Shown here: piece by piece, positions 53,668-62,794 of the stretch | Layout: each line of letters begins with the position of its first letter | Numbering within the stretch: the first letter of the stretch is position 1 | NCBI GenBank assembly: GCA_964602845.1 | Contig: CAZRSW010000001.1 | Span: 1-64,000 of the forward strand | Reading direction: 5' to 3' | Origin: CAZRSW01 sp964602845 | GTDB taxonomy: Bacteria > Chloroflexota > Dehalococcoidia > Lucifugimonadales > UBA826 | DNA length: 64,000 bases | Program-made: the position numbers and the translations under genes | The notes under the pieces: generated by a model | What the model was told of the DNA's origin: nothing | What the model saw: only the letters and a program-made list of their open reading frames with translations | Database searches by the model: none

Positions 53668-54347
53668 TGATGGCCCATGATGCAGAGTTCTTTTGGAATG
53701 TAATATATATATCTATTAAAGTCGCAATACTTTCGACAGTGATTAATATCCCACCAGCGGTTATTTTAGGATGGGTTGTGGCAAAAAAAGATTTCTCAGG
53801 GAAGTTCATAGTTGAATTGGCGATTTCTTTACCGCTTGTTTTACCACCAGTTGTAATAGGTTATCTCTTACTGATTCTGATGGGTCGTGAGGGGCCTTTA
53901 GGAAAATTATCAAGTTCTTTATTTGGTGTGGATTTGGTCTTCACATGGGTGGCCGCTGCTGTTGCTGCAAGCATAGTTTCGTTTCCATTGATAGTAAGAG
54001 CTATAGTTGTCGCGATGAAATCAGTGGATCCTAAATTAGAGCGTAGCGCCAGATCCTTGGGGGCTGGCGCAGCACGGACATTTTTTACAGTGACATTACC
54101 CATAGCCTACCAAGGTGTTTTGGCAGGAGTGTTATTGGGTTTTGTCAGAGCACTTGGGGAATTTGGAGCCACGATAATAGTTGCAGGCAACATCCCGGGC
54201 AGAACGCAAACTCTGCCTCTGGCTATTTTCGGCAAGGTAATGTTGGGTAAGAATGAACAGGCCTTTCAATTGATAACTGCATCTGTAGGCCTGGCGATAA
54301 TATCCATTTTAATCCACAATTGGCTTCTTGGAAAAGCCAGAAGATAG
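53667..54347 (+). CDS. modB: Molybdate ABC transporter permease
   Basis: A 226-residue inner-membrane permease with about five or six helices. The coupling loop SVDPKLERSARSLGAGAART and the LLGFVRALGEFGATIIVAGN signature identify the ModB/CysT type. modC starts 20 bases before its end. Confidence 0.92.
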   Translation: MMAHDAEFFWNVIYISIKVAILSTVINIPPAVILGWVVAKKDFSGKFIVELAISLPLVLPPVVIGYLLLILMGREGPLGKLSSSLFGVDLVFTWVAAAVAASIVSFPLIVRAIVVAMKSVDPKLERSARSLGAGAARTFFTVTLPIAYQGVLAGVLLGFVRALGEFGATIIVAGNIPGRTQTLPLAIFGKVMLGKNEQAFQLITASVGLAIISILIHNWLLGKARR

Positions 54348-55452
54348 TCATAACACAGAGAGGTATGAAATCAGTTTAGTTGATATAAAACTGAATTTAG
54401 AAAAGAAGATTGGAAGCCTTCAACTTAATGTCAACGTTGATATAGCCCACAGCAACTTAGCTATATTTGGACCGACTGGCAGTGGTAAGACGACCTTTCT
54501 AAACTGTATTGCGGGATTTCAGCGTCCCGATTCCGGTCACATAGAATTTAACAGTGATATCTTTTTCTCCAGTTCTCAATCCATCAATTTAACACCGGAT
54601 GCTCGGAGATTGGGATTCGTATTTCAGGACGCTAATTTATTTCCTCACTTAAATGTTTTACGCAATGTAGAGTATGGATATAAATTGACTCCAACTTCGG
54701 AGCGGCGTTTTCACCCAGATGAGTTGTTGGGAATGTTTGAACTAGAGCATTTGGCTGATAGGAGTACCATAAATTTGTCCGGTGGGGAACGTCAACGTGT
54801 GGCGCTGGCGAGAGCTTTAGCGGCCTCACCGAAACTTCTTTTATTAGATGAACCATTCGCATCTATGGACGTTATTTCTAGGGGTGTATTAATTGGCCAA
54901 TTAAGACTGATTTCCGAACGTTTTGAGATTCCTATGATTTACGTGACTCACTCAATTGCTGAAGTTGCGGCAGTTGCAGATTACGTTTTGGTCTTGCAGG
55001 ACGGAAGGTTGGTAGCAGAAGGGCCTCCGTCAATGATGTGGCGTGATGCGGATGTCGGAAGTTTAACAGACCTCAATTTCTTTGAAAATATTATGGAAGG
55101 AACACTTATAGAGGGAACCGACGATGATTGGTCATCAATAGACTTGGGGGCTTCAATTTTACGAGTCCCTACTATTGACAAACCGCTTGGTACAAAGGTG
55201 ACATTATCAATAAAGGCTTCGGACATCATACTTAGCAATAAGGAAATTCCATCATTGAGCGAGCCTAGCAATGTTAGAGGGCGGGTAGCAGGTACATATA
55301 AGCATGAAAATCGCCTTATGGTGGAACTTGATGTCGGTCAAACAGTGGTTTCAGAGGTTACAGTTGGAGCTCTTAAAACACTGGATTTGTCGACGGGGGC
55401 TCCAGTCTATTTGATTGTCAAAACCGGCAACATCGGGATACTAAGCAGGTAA
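54328..55452 (+). CDS. modC: Molybdate ABC transporter ATP-binding protein
   Basis: A 374-residue ATPase. Walker A GPTGSGKTT is near residue 48, the signature LSGGERQR near 151, and Walker B LLLLDEPFASMD follows. A C-terminal TOBE-type domain (about 290-370) is the molybdate-sensing module of ModC. TTG start, overlapping modB. It completes modABC and implies molybdenum or tungsten enzymes. Confidence 0.92.
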   Translation: MEKPEDSHNTERYEISLVDIKLNLEKKIGSLQLNVNVDIAHSNLAIFGPTGSGKTTFLNCIAGFQRPDSGHIEFNSDIFFSSSQSINLTPDARRLGFVFQDANLFPHLNVLRNVEYGYKLTPTSERRFHPDELLGMFELEHLADRSTINLSGGERQRVALARALAASPKLLLLDEPFASMDVISRGVLIGQLRLISERFEIPMIYVTHSIAEVAAVADYVLVLQDGRLVAEGPPSMMWRDADVGSLTDLNFFENIMEGTLIEGTDDDWSSIDLGASILRVPTIDKPLGTKVTLSIKASDIILSNKEIPSLSEPSNVRGRVAGTYKHENRLMVELDVGQTVVSEVTVGALKTLDLSTGAPVYLIVKTGNIGILSR

Positions 55453-55466
55453 GCGGGTATTTCGCC

Positions 55467-56705
55467 TTATACCAGAATCGCATTGTCTTTCTTTACGGAG
55501 ACCCCTTCTTTTATGATAGTGTTCACGTCGTGTAAAGTTTTGATGTTTTCGGACGGATCGCCATTTACAACAATGATATCTGCGAGTTTGCCTGCTTCAA
55601 GGGTTCCTATTGAGCTGATTAACCCTAAACATTCTGCGGATGTTTTTGTGGCGCAAGTGATCGCCTCCAACGGTGTGAGCCCCATTTCCTTTACCATCAC
55701 CTCTGGTATGTAAGCAAAGTCCTTGAATGTGGCATTAGTCATACCTGAATCCATTCCCGTGACGAATTTTACCCCTCTATCCCACATGTTTCTCAGAATT
55801 TCGAATCTTCTCTCAGGATCACTCAATACCCCACCCAAAACTTCTTTGGTGACTTTCTTTCCCCTCAGTCTATTGAGATAAGACAATGCTAGGGTCGGAT
55901 CAACATATAGCCCTTTTTCTACGATTTGGTCCACTGTCTTGGGATCGTAATCATATAACTCGTCGGGATTTGCGGACAGCCAAGAACAGTGAATCAAGTT
56001 GTGGATTCCTGCTTTGACACAATTCTTAATACCTTCAGTACCATGGCAGTGTGCGGCAACCTTCATGCCTAAACGCTCCGCATCTTGCACGGCTTGGATC
56101 AGAGTGGTGGAGTCATATTGTGCTGCTCTTACATTAGTGCCGGGAGTAAACCCACCTCCTGTGGACATTATTTTAATCCAGTCAGCACCCATCTTGGATT
56201 GTTGCCTTATTGCTCGAATGACTTCGGACGAAGTATCTGCTTCACTTCCGAACATGTGGCAGTGCCCGCCAGTGGTAGTGATAGGGGTCCCTGCAGCGAT
56301 TAGTCTTGGTCCGGGAATAATGTATCTTTCAATAGCATCTTTTATTGGAAATACCACCTCGTTTTTACTACCGAGGTCTCTCATGGTTGTTACGCCTGAA
56401 CAAAGCGCATCCCTTACGGCTTTAGTTCCACGCATAAGAAGTGTTTCGTTGCTCTCTGTGGTCACCTGTTGGTAGGCATTATATTCAGCGCTGCAATGCA
56501 CATGAGAATGCATTTCAATGAACCCAGGCATAGCTGTTCCGTGGGAGTACGACAGAATGTCTGCGCCAGATTTGTCATCCGAGGTTAATTGCCTTTGAGT
56601 GCAGACTTTGGTAATGAGTGTATCCTCTATTAGGATTGCTCCATCCCTGATCGGCTGTGCCCCGTTTCCGTCGATTACCTTGGATGCCTTAATAAGTAGT
56701 TTCAT
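55467..56705 (-). CDS. Amidohydrolase (imidazolonepropionase/prolidase-like)
   Basis: A 412-residue metal-dependent hydrolase. The N-terminal metal motif is H66-S-H68 (GFIEMHSHVH), followed by the bridging lysine in GADWIKIMSTGG, VAAHCHG, and the aspartate in TGMDSGMT. The C-terminal strand block with LEAGKLADIIVVNGDP is typical. Nearest characterised types are Xaa-Pro/Xaa-Arg dipeptidases; the substrate is unresolved. No signal peptide. Convergent with modC. Confidence 0.82.
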   Translation of the reverse strand: MKLLIKASKVIDGNGAQPIRDGAILIEDTLITKVCTQRQLTSDDKSGADILSYSHGTAMPGFIEMHSHVHCSAEYNAYQQVTTESNETLLMRGTKAVRDALCSGVTTMRDLGSKNEVVFPIKDAIERYIIPGPRLIAAGTPITTTGGHCHMFGSEADTSSEVIRAIRQQSKMGADWIKIMSTGGGFTPGTNVRAAQYDSTTLIQAVQDAERLGMKVAAHCHGTEGIKNCVKAGIHNLIHCSWLSANPDELYDYDPKTVDQIVEKGLYVDPTLALSYLNRLRGKKVTKEVLGGVLSDPERRFEILRNMWDRGVKFVTGMDSGMTNATFKDFAYIPEVMVKEMGLTPLEAITCATKTSAECLGLISSIGTLEAGKLADIIVVNGDPSENIKTLHDVNTIIKEGVSVKKDNAILV

Positions 56706-56850
56706 TGTAAACCTAAATGGGGGTAATATGGCAGTCAGGAGCCCACTATATCAAAATAGGTATTTTTATTCCATGTCACTTGCTCCCTTCAGCTGTGGTC
56801 AATATACTTCGAGACGTGTCACAGTGCCATAGAATTAGGGGGTCAATTAT

Positions 56851-57627
56851 ATGACTAGGTTGCGTAAACTCAAATGGAGTAGAAATGCATTTGATGGTGT
56901 GGTGATTGATCCCGACTCGGTCGGCGGCGACCCAATTTTGTTTGGTAAAGAATTAACTAGTGCAATATCCTTGTGGACAGAGGAACTGTGTAAAGTAGTT
57001 TGGTTGGAAATTGCATCAACAGCATCCGGTATTATTTCAAAGGCTGCGTCATATGGATTTCGATTTCACCATGCAGATGAGCGCTATGCGATGATGGTAT
57101 TAAAACTTGACCAAAATGCTTTTGTTCCCCCCTATGCTACACACTATATTGGAATAGGGGGGGTGGCAATTAATGAAAATAGGGAAATTCTTGTAGTGTC
57201 TGAGCGATATCGGACAACTAAGAATGTCCCCGCCTACAAATTGCCCGGGGGTGCGCTATTACCAGGGGAACATTTGGCAGATGCCGCAGTAAGGGAAGTT
57301 TTTGAAGAAACCGGTATCGAGACTAGATTTGAGTCCCTAGTTTGTTTCAGACACTGGCATGGATATCGGTATGGTAAATCGGATATATATTTTGTTGCTA
57401 GACTAGCCCCGGTAAATTACGAGATAAGGAAGCAAGAAGAAGAAATTGATGAGTGCCTATGGATGCCAGTTGATGAGTACCTCGCTAATGACTCGATACA
57501 CTCTTTCAATAAGACAATTGTTGCGGCTGCCATGGGTAGTGAAGGGCTTTTTCCTGAACCGGTTAGCGGTTATGAACCCGAAAGTAAGTTCGAATTTTTT
57601 ATGCCTAACAAAGGTTTTAGGGCTTAG
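56851..57627 (+). CDS. Nudix hydrolase, NUDT6-like
   Basis: A 258-residue two-domain protein. The N-terminal part (about 1-95) resembles the pre-Nudix domain of NUDT6/GFG proteins, ending YGFRFHHADERYAMMVLKL. The C-terminal Nudix domain has GGALLPGEHLADAAVREVFEETGI, a complete Nudix box pattern (GX5EX7REUXEEXGU). The substrate is unknown. The two-domain form, common in eukaryotes, is found in some bacteria. Confidence 0.85.
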   Translation: MTRLRKLKWSRNAFDGVVIDPDSVGGDPILFGKELTSAISLWTEELCKVVWLEIASTASGIISKAASYGFRFHHADERYAMMVLKLDQNAFVPPYATHYIGIGGVAINENREILVVSERYRTTKNVPAYKLPGGALLPGEHLADAAVREVFEETGIETRFESLVCFRHWHGYRYGKSDIYFVARLAPVNYEIRKQEEEIDECLWMPVDEYLANDSIHSFNKTIVAAAMGSEGLFPEPVSGYEPESKFEFFMPNKGFRA

Positions 57628-57695
57628 AATGCCCCTTCGCTTATGTCGCGATTTATAGTTGAGCTATTTTCTGGTGCTCTTTGCCCCGACGTAAA

Positions 57696-57725
57696 TTGAC
57701 ACTTATTCGTGGTAGTAAGTAAACT
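57696..57725 (+). promoter_or_regulatory. Candidate promoter of rpmH
   Basis: A perfect ttgaca, an 18-base spacer and taaact (four of six) lie 30 bases ahead of the rpmH ATG. Confidence 0.5.
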
Positions 57726-57755
57726 GTATTAACTAATGTAAATGGATGCTATCTA

Positions 57756-57893
57756 ATGTCTAAGAGAACCTACCAGCCAAAAAACAGGCGTCGTTCACGA
57801 GTTCATGGATTTCGGTCGCGCATGAGATCTCAAAATGGGAGAAATGTGCTTAAACGGAGGACATTCAAGGGACGCCATAAGTTGACGGTATGA
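57756..57893 (+). CDS. rpmH: 50S ribosomal protein L34
   Basis: A 45-residue highly basic protein: it begins MSKRTYQPKNRRRSRVHGF and ends RTFKGRHKLTV, the standard L34 sequence. It is too short for most ORF filters. It starts the rnpA-yidD-yidC-jag block. dnaA, a frequent upstream neighbour, is not here. Confidence 0.95.
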   Translation: MSKRTYQPKNRRRSRVHGFRSRMRSQNGRNVLKRRTFKGRHKLTV

Positions 57894-57981
57894 AGAAGCT
57901 CGGGGATGTAGAATTCTTCGTCTGCACTCTGTTGGGCGGATGATTTATTGTCTATCTATAGGGTTTTAAACTGACCCCGCA

Positions 57982-58350
57982 ATGTTGTTGCCTTTTCTAG
58001 TGCAGAAGCAGCGTAGATTATTAAAGTCAAAAGAATTCAGGAATGTTCGTAAATACGGACGAAGCTGGACAGATAAGAATGTTGTATTGGTAGCGAAGCG
58101 GCGGGATCAGGATTTTGCTCTAGATCGCTCACGTTTTGGTTTCGTCGTAAGTAAAAGGATTGGCAATTCTGTAGTTAGGAATAGGTTTAAGCGTTGTTTG
58201 AAAGAATCTGTTAGGCAAGTGATTGTGAAGGATGGGTGGGATATTGTTTTCATCGCCAGAAACAATGGGGGTGTAGGGTTTCGCGAAATACGTGATTCTG
58301 TGGGGAACCTTCTTGTCAAAGCGGGACTGATGCAAAGGATTAACGTTTAG
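57982..58350 (+). CDS. rnpA: Ribonuclease P protein component
   Basis: Protein subunit of RNase P, which matures tRNA 5' ends. The 122-residue protein has LKSKEFRNVRKYGRSW and the RNA-contact box FVVSKRIGNSVVRNRFKR near residues 54-71. GTG 58003 is an alternative start that would remove seven residues. Two bases separate it from yidD. Confidence 0.93.
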   Translation: MLLPFLVQKQRRLLKSKEFRNVRKYGRSWTDKNVVLVAKRRDQDFALDRSRFGFVVSKRIGNSVVRNRFKRCLKESVRQVIVKDGWDIVFIARNNGGVGFREIRDSVGNLLVKAGLMQRINV

Positions 58351-58352
58351 GT

Positions 58353-58613
58353 ATGAATACAGACGCTCGACCGTTTGTTAGTGAGCAGGCTGTGAGAACT
58401 GTTATCTGGTTCATCAAGCTATATAGGAATTATATTTCACCATATTTGCCTGGTTTATGCAGGTACACGCCTACATGCTCGGAGTACGCGTTGGTTGCTA
58501 CATTACGATTTGGTGTTTTAAAAGGAAGCTATTTGAGCTTGGTCAGGCTTATGAAATGTCGACCGTATGGGGGTAGTGGTTATGATCCCGTCCCATGTCT
58601 TAAGACCAAATAG
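58353..58613 (+). CDS. yidD: Membrane protein insertion efficiency factor YidD
   Basis: An 86-residue protein of the YidD family, thought to help YidC-dependent insertion at the membrane. The conserved core is LYRNYISPYLPGLCRYTPTC near residues 24-43, and the cluster GGSGYDPVP lies at the end. Coupled to rnpA. Confidence 0.93.
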   Translation: MNTDARPFVSEQAVRTVIWFIKLYRNYISPYLPGLCRYTPTCSEYALVATLRFGVLKGSYLSLVRLMKCRPYGGSGYDPVPCLKTK

Positions 58614-58638
58614 CAATGTAATAGGGTTTAGGTAGGTT

Positions 58639-59991
58639 TTGGGTATGTCTAATTGCAAGAAGATAGGGTTTTCCGAGTTGAAGAGACAAGGAAGCGCCTT
58701 TTTTATCTTATTACTAGTGTTATTTAGTGTAATTGGGTGTTCTCAGATCGCTGTTCCAGAAGGGTGGTCTGGCGGAATAATATATGAAGGATCTAGTAAT
58801 CAGGAAGTACTGTTTATTGGTAGTATGGATGGCTTGTTTTTACCTCTCGATAAGGCGACAGGTGATGGGTTTTGGTGTGATGAATACATACAAACTATTC
58901 ACGCGAATGACTGCGAAAATAATGAAGACGTCATCATGTGGGAAGATCCGCTACTCTTACCATACGATAAGGACTCAGACGATGGAAATAAATTCCAAAG
59001 GGCTATTTATGGGACACCCGCAATAAGTGAGGGGGTTATATTTGTCCCTGTGTATGATGGGCAAATATTAGCGATTTCTTTGAATAGTGGCGATAATTTG
59101 GGATCGTGGCCTCGGACCCAATTTAAAGATGGAGATTTTGTTGGAGGTCTTCTAGTAAGGGATGGTGTTTTGTACGTTGGAGGTGGTGATGGGAAGGTAT
59201 ATGCTTTGAATTTTACTAAGGATGAAGATGGCGATATTAGCTTTGATCAAAAATGGGTCTTCTCAGAAGCGACGAATAAGTTTTGGTCCAGTCCAGAGAT
59301 GTTTGGGGACACTTTAATAATTGGCTCTTTGGACCACAACGTGTATGGGATAGATGCTGAAAGTGGGAAGCGTAAGTGGAAATTTGAGACCGATGGTGCT
59401 GTTGCATCATCCGCAGTGGTATCTGATGGTGTTGCGTATGTGGGGTCTTTTGACGGGGTATTCTATGCCATAAATGCGACCGAAGGTACTGAGATTTGGA
59501 GCTTCACAGGATCATCTAATTGGTATTGGGGGAAGCCAGTGGTTTCTGGAAATATGGTTTACGCTCCTTCTTTGGATGGAAGTCTATATGGCCTTGGGAT
59601 AAGGGATGGTGAGTTGAAGTGGAGGGCTGAAACCAAGGATGCTATAGTGAGTTCCCCTGCTATTGTGAAAGATATGATTGTTTTTGGATCAACTGATGGG
59701 AAACTCTATATCGTGGATAAGGTATCCGGTGAATTACTGGATGAGTGCAATATTGGTGAAGAGATTAGGACCCCCATTGTGGCTGATGAGGAGGCTGTAT
59801 ATTTTGGTGCTAAGGATCGCTCGATACGAGCGATAAGGATAAAGAAAATTGGGCGAGCTGAAGATGATTTGTGGGAATCTCCTCACTTTACCAAAGACGC
59901 GGTTAAATTCTTGATAGAAAAATACGATAAAGGGAAAACCGATAGAAAAAAGGTCACAACGCGGGATGAGGGATGGTCGGGTGCTTGTTAG
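58639..59991 (+). CDS. Lipoprotein with PQQ-type beta-propeller repeats (BamB-like)
   Basis: A 450-residue secreted protein with lipobox VIGC (C34). The rest is a run of propeller blades with repeating VYGIDAESGKRKWKF, FYAINATEGTEIWSF and LYIVDKVSGELL segments, as in BamB/PQQ-repeat proteins. No catalytic residues are evident, so a scaffold or assembly role is more likely than dehydrogenase activity. Its place between yidD and yidC suggests a link to membrane-protein insertion, but that is inference. Confidence 0.8.
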   Translation: MGMSNCKKIGFSELKRQGSAFFILLLVLFSVIGCSQIAVPEGWSGGIIYEGSSNQEVLFIGSMDGLFLPLDKATGDGFWCDEYIQTIHANDCENNEDVIMWEDPLLLPYDKDSDDGNKFQRAIYGTPAISEGVIFVPVYDGQILAISLNSGDNLGSWPRTQFKDGDFVGGLLVRDGVLYVGGGDGKVYALNFTKDEDGDISFDQKWVFSEATNKFWSSPEMFGDTLIIGSLDHNVYGIDAESGKRKWKFETDGAVASSAVVSDGVAYVGSFDGVFYAINATEGTEIWSFTGSSNWYWGKPVVSGNMVYAPSLDGSLYGLGIRDGELKWRAETKDAIVSSPAIVKDMIVFGSTDGKLYIVDKVSGELLDECNIGEEIRTPIVADEEAVYFGAKDRSIRAIRIKKIGRAEDDLWESPHFTKDAVKFLIEKYDKGKTDRKKVTTRDEGWSGAC

Positions 59992-60022
59992 TATCTTTTT
60001 GATGTCTGGGTGGTATTAGAAC

Positions 60023-60952
60023 TTGGAACTTTTCATAGAAATTTGGAATTCAGTAATTATTGCGCCGATGATTAACACTCTGATTGTGTTATATAGCGTA
60101 TCGTTTAGCAATTTTGGAGTAGCTATAATCATTTTCACGATATTGATACGTGGCCTAATGATGCCTTTAACAGTCAAACAGAGTAGGCAAATGAAGGCAA
60201 TGACGGCCCTGCAGCCACGAATCAAGGATATACAGTCCAAATATAAAGACGACAAACAAAGACAATCTAGAGAAACAATGAGTTTGTATAAAGAACAAGG
60301 GGTCAACCCGATTGGTTGTTTAGGACCAATGTTCATTCAGTTCCCGATTTGGATTGGGTTATATCAAGCTATTCTTCAGACGGTTCCAACGACCCCGGAA
60401 AGGCTGGTGGGTTTGTCAGGGCATCTTTATATGTGGCTGCCTATGATAGAAGAGGTTATTCCACTGGATAGCAGTTTTTTATGGTTGAATCTTGCACAAC
60501 CAGATCCAAAATGGGTTTTACCTGTTTTGGTAGGCGTATCTATGTGGTTTATGCAGAAGATGACGACAATGCCTGCCATGGATGATAGACAAGCATCAAC
60601 AAATAGAATGATGTTGTGGATGATGCCTTTTATGTTTGGATTTTTCTCACTGCAATTTCCCAGTGGGTTGGCAATGTATTGGGTGATCTCAAACTTGGCG
60701 GGGATTGTAATACAGGGATTCATAACGGGATGGGACCCATTGTTAGAGGTCTTAAGGTTGAACAAAGTTGAAAAAGATGCAACGGGTACAGAGGCAGTTA
60801 CTGCTGTGTTAGACGTGGATACCCATATTTCTGAGGAGATCGATGATGAAGAACTCAATAGAAACAACGGCGAAGACGGTGGAAGAAGCAGTCGAAATAG
60901 CTCTAAGAGAACTAGACGCAGACCGAGGAGAGGTAGAAATAAACGTCGTTAG
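60023..60952 (+). CDS. yidC: Membrane protein insertase YidC (Oxa1 family)
   Basis: A 309-residue insertase of the short Gram-positive/Chloroflexota form without the large periplasmic domain. About five helices are visible; FTILIRGLMMPLTVKQSRQM contains the conserved positive residue of the hydrophilic groove, and YKEQGVNPIGCLGPMFIQFP follows. The cytoplasmic tail is very basic (RTRRRPRRGRNKRR), suited to ribosome binding. TTG start. Its last 110 bases overlap jag in another frame. Confidence 0.93.
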   Translation: MELFIEIWNSVIIAPMINTLIVLYSVSFSNFGVAIIIFTILIRGLMMPLTVKQSRQMKAMTALQPRIKDIQSKYKDDKQRQSRETMSLYKEQGVNPIGCLGPMFIQFPIWIGLYQAILQTVPTTPERLVGLSGHLYMWLPMIEEVIPLDSSFLWLNLAQPDPKWVLPVLVGVSMWFMQKMTTMPAMDDRQASTNRMMLWMMPFMFGFFSLQFPSGLAMYWVISNLAGIVIQGFITGWDPLLEVLRLNKVEKDATGTEAVTAVLDVDTHISEEIDDEELNRNNGEDGGRSSRNSSKRTRRRPRRGRNKRR

Positions 60953-61484
60953 TAGAGGTAAGGCCGGTATTCTAGGTCTTGGGAGTGAACTAGCTAAAGT
61001 TAAGGTCAACAGGTTGGAGTCGCAGTCCAACCTAGTAGATGTCACAACGGAGGTAATTTCCAAGTTGATAGCTATGTTGGATGCTGATGTTTCCGTGCAC
61101 CTAAAACAGGCGGACAATGATGACATCGGTGGACCAGTTTTTGAGATAGAAGGTGATGATTCCGGGCTTTTAATCGGTAGACGAGGAGAGACGCTGAGGG
61201 CGCTGCAGTTACTTGTTAGAGTTATGGTGGGTAACGAGATTGGTTCAAGGGCCAATTTGGTCATTGATGTTGAGGGATACAATGAACGAAGGCGTGAGTC
61301 TTTAGTGAATTTGTCTAAAAGAGTGGCTGATCGAGTTATTAAGACCGGCCGGCCTATTGATCTTGAACCTATGTCTCCTAGTGAGCGGCGTATTGTGCAT
61401 ATCACATTGGCTGAATCTGGCCGGGTTACAACAGAAAGTTCCGGCTCAGGTAGTGATAGAAGGGTTGTCATACATCCGAATTGA
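60843..61484 (+). CDS. jag: Jag/KhpB family RNA-binding protein
   Basis: A 213-residue protein with a Jag-N domain (about 1-55; KTVEEAVEIALRELDADRGE then GKAGILGLG), a KH domain (GLLIGRRGETLRALQLLVR near 105) and an R3H domain near the end (MSPSERRIVHITLAE). The family binds RNA with KhpA in Gram-positives and affects cell division. The Jag-N domain needs the ATG at 60843, so the 110-base overlap with yidC is real. Confidence 0.92.
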   Translation: MMKNSIETTAKTVEEAVEIALRELDADRGEVEINVVSRGKAGILGLGSELAKVKVNRLESQSNLVDVTTEVISKLIAMLDADVSVHLKQADNDDIGGPVFEIEGDDSGLLIGRRGETLRALQLLVRVMVGNEIGSRANLVIDVEGYNERRRESLVNLSKRVADRVIKTGRPIDLEPMSPSERRIVHITLAESGRVTTESSGSGSDRRVVIHPN

Positions 61485-61611
61485 TTTCTTCAGTCATGTG
61501 CCCTTTGCTATGGATTTAAAGGAATTTGTTTCAGAGATTAGTTTAGAAGGGGTGGGCTTGAGTTGCGTTTTTGGGGTGGTTGTGTTCTTTAGTTGACTAG
61601 TGAGGGTGTAA

Positions 61612-62754
61612 ATGCAGGAAGAACCGAAAGCTGGGATGTCGTATCTTAAAGTCATCAAATTCTCGTCTTTATTGATCGTTATAGCGGTTGTTCTGCTTGG
61701 TCTTTATGCTGTCAAAGGGGCTCTTTTCCCTTTTGTTATAGGCCTGATGCTGTCTTACATTCTCCATCCATTTGTCAGTGTTATTGAAAACTTCATGCCG
61801 TGGCGTTCTAGGAGGCCAGATCTTGCTAGAGGGGCTTCAATAGGTCTTGTTTATTGCGTCTCGCTGGTGGTGTTCATTGGCGCTCTCATTGTCGTGGTCC
61901 CGCCAATTTTCAGACAATCGACTGAGCTGTTGAACACATTGCCAGACTTCATAAACGGTGCCAGATTAACAGTAGAGGGATGGAGCAGAGAATATTCCGG
62001 AAATATTCCCACAGAGATCAGTCTTGAAATTGAACGATTGCTTGAGAACGCTGGTGTCATACTCGTCGGAGCATTCAGAGGGTTGTTACATAAAACAGCG
62101 ACGGCTGCCGTACATGCACTCACTTTAGTAGTTGGTATGGTGGTCTTACCTATTTTTGTGTTCTATCTTCTTAAGGATAGAGAGAAAGTTCGAATGTCCT
62201 TCATCGAGGTGTTTCCATCTGATATTCAGATCCATGTTGTTTATGTCTTGAGGATTTTGAATCGCGTGGTTGGCGCATATGTTAGGGCTCAGGTGACTCT
62301 TTCCGTGATTGTTTGGATCTGTATTACTGTTGGGCTTGCAGTCATGCAAATTCAGTATGCAGCGCTACTTGGTGCGGTTGCAGGAATATTTGAATTTGTA
62401 CCCATTATCGGAGCGTGGATCGGCGTGATACCTACAATTCTTGTGGTTCTTTCGACTTCGCCAGACAAGATTATATTTGTGTTGATATTGTTTGGATCTG
62501 TACAAATTTTACAAGGTGCATTTTTAGTTCCCCGTATCCAAAGTTTTTCCATGAAGGTTCATCCTCTGATAGTTTTAATATCAATTGTAATTGGTAGTGA
62601 GGTTGGCGGAATGTGGGGGGTGGTGTTAGGTCCACCCATCGCCGCGTCAATCAAGGAGTTAATAGTGTATTTTTCTGAGCCAAGCAAGTATGCAGGATTT
62701 GATGAATTTGGTGTATCTGAGAAAGTAACAAGTATGGGCGAAGAAGTCACATGA
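61612..62754 (+). CDS. AI-2E family (PerM-like) membrane transporter
   Basis: A 380-residue protein with about eight hydrophobic helices, a helical soluble region at about 110-165, and the family signature PLIVLISIVIGSEVGGMWGV-like near the C-terminus. Known members export autoinducer-2 or act as cation antiporters or permeases; the substrate here is not identified. The 127 bases between jag and this gene hold nothing recognisable. Confidence 0.85.
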   Translation: MQEEPKAGMSYLKVIKFSSLLIVIAVVLLGLYAVKGALFPFVIGLMLSYILHPFVSVIENFMPWRSRRPDLARGASIGLVYCVSLVVFIGALIVVVPPIFRQSTELLNTLPDFINGARLTVEGWSREYSGNIPTEISLEIERLLENAGVILVGAFRGLLHKTATAAVHALTLVVGMVVLPIFVFYLLKDREKVRMSFIEVFPSDIQIHVVYVLRILNRVVGAYVRAQVTLSVIVWICITVGLAVMQIQYAALLGAVAGIFEFVPIIGAWIGVIPTILVVLSTSPDKIIFVLILFGSVQILQGAFLVPRIQSFSMKVHPLIVLISIVIGSEVGGMWGVVLGPPIAASIKELIVYFSEPSKYAGFDEFGVSEKVTSMGEEVT

Positions 62755-62794
62755 GTGAGATCTTTAAAATCATGTTTTACGAGTAGAAAAAAGA

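Noticed and set aside
57628..57981. Replication origin near rpmH-rnpA
   Set aside because: No dnaA, dnaN or gidA is adjacent and I saw no cluster of DnaA boxes, so nothing supports an origin here.
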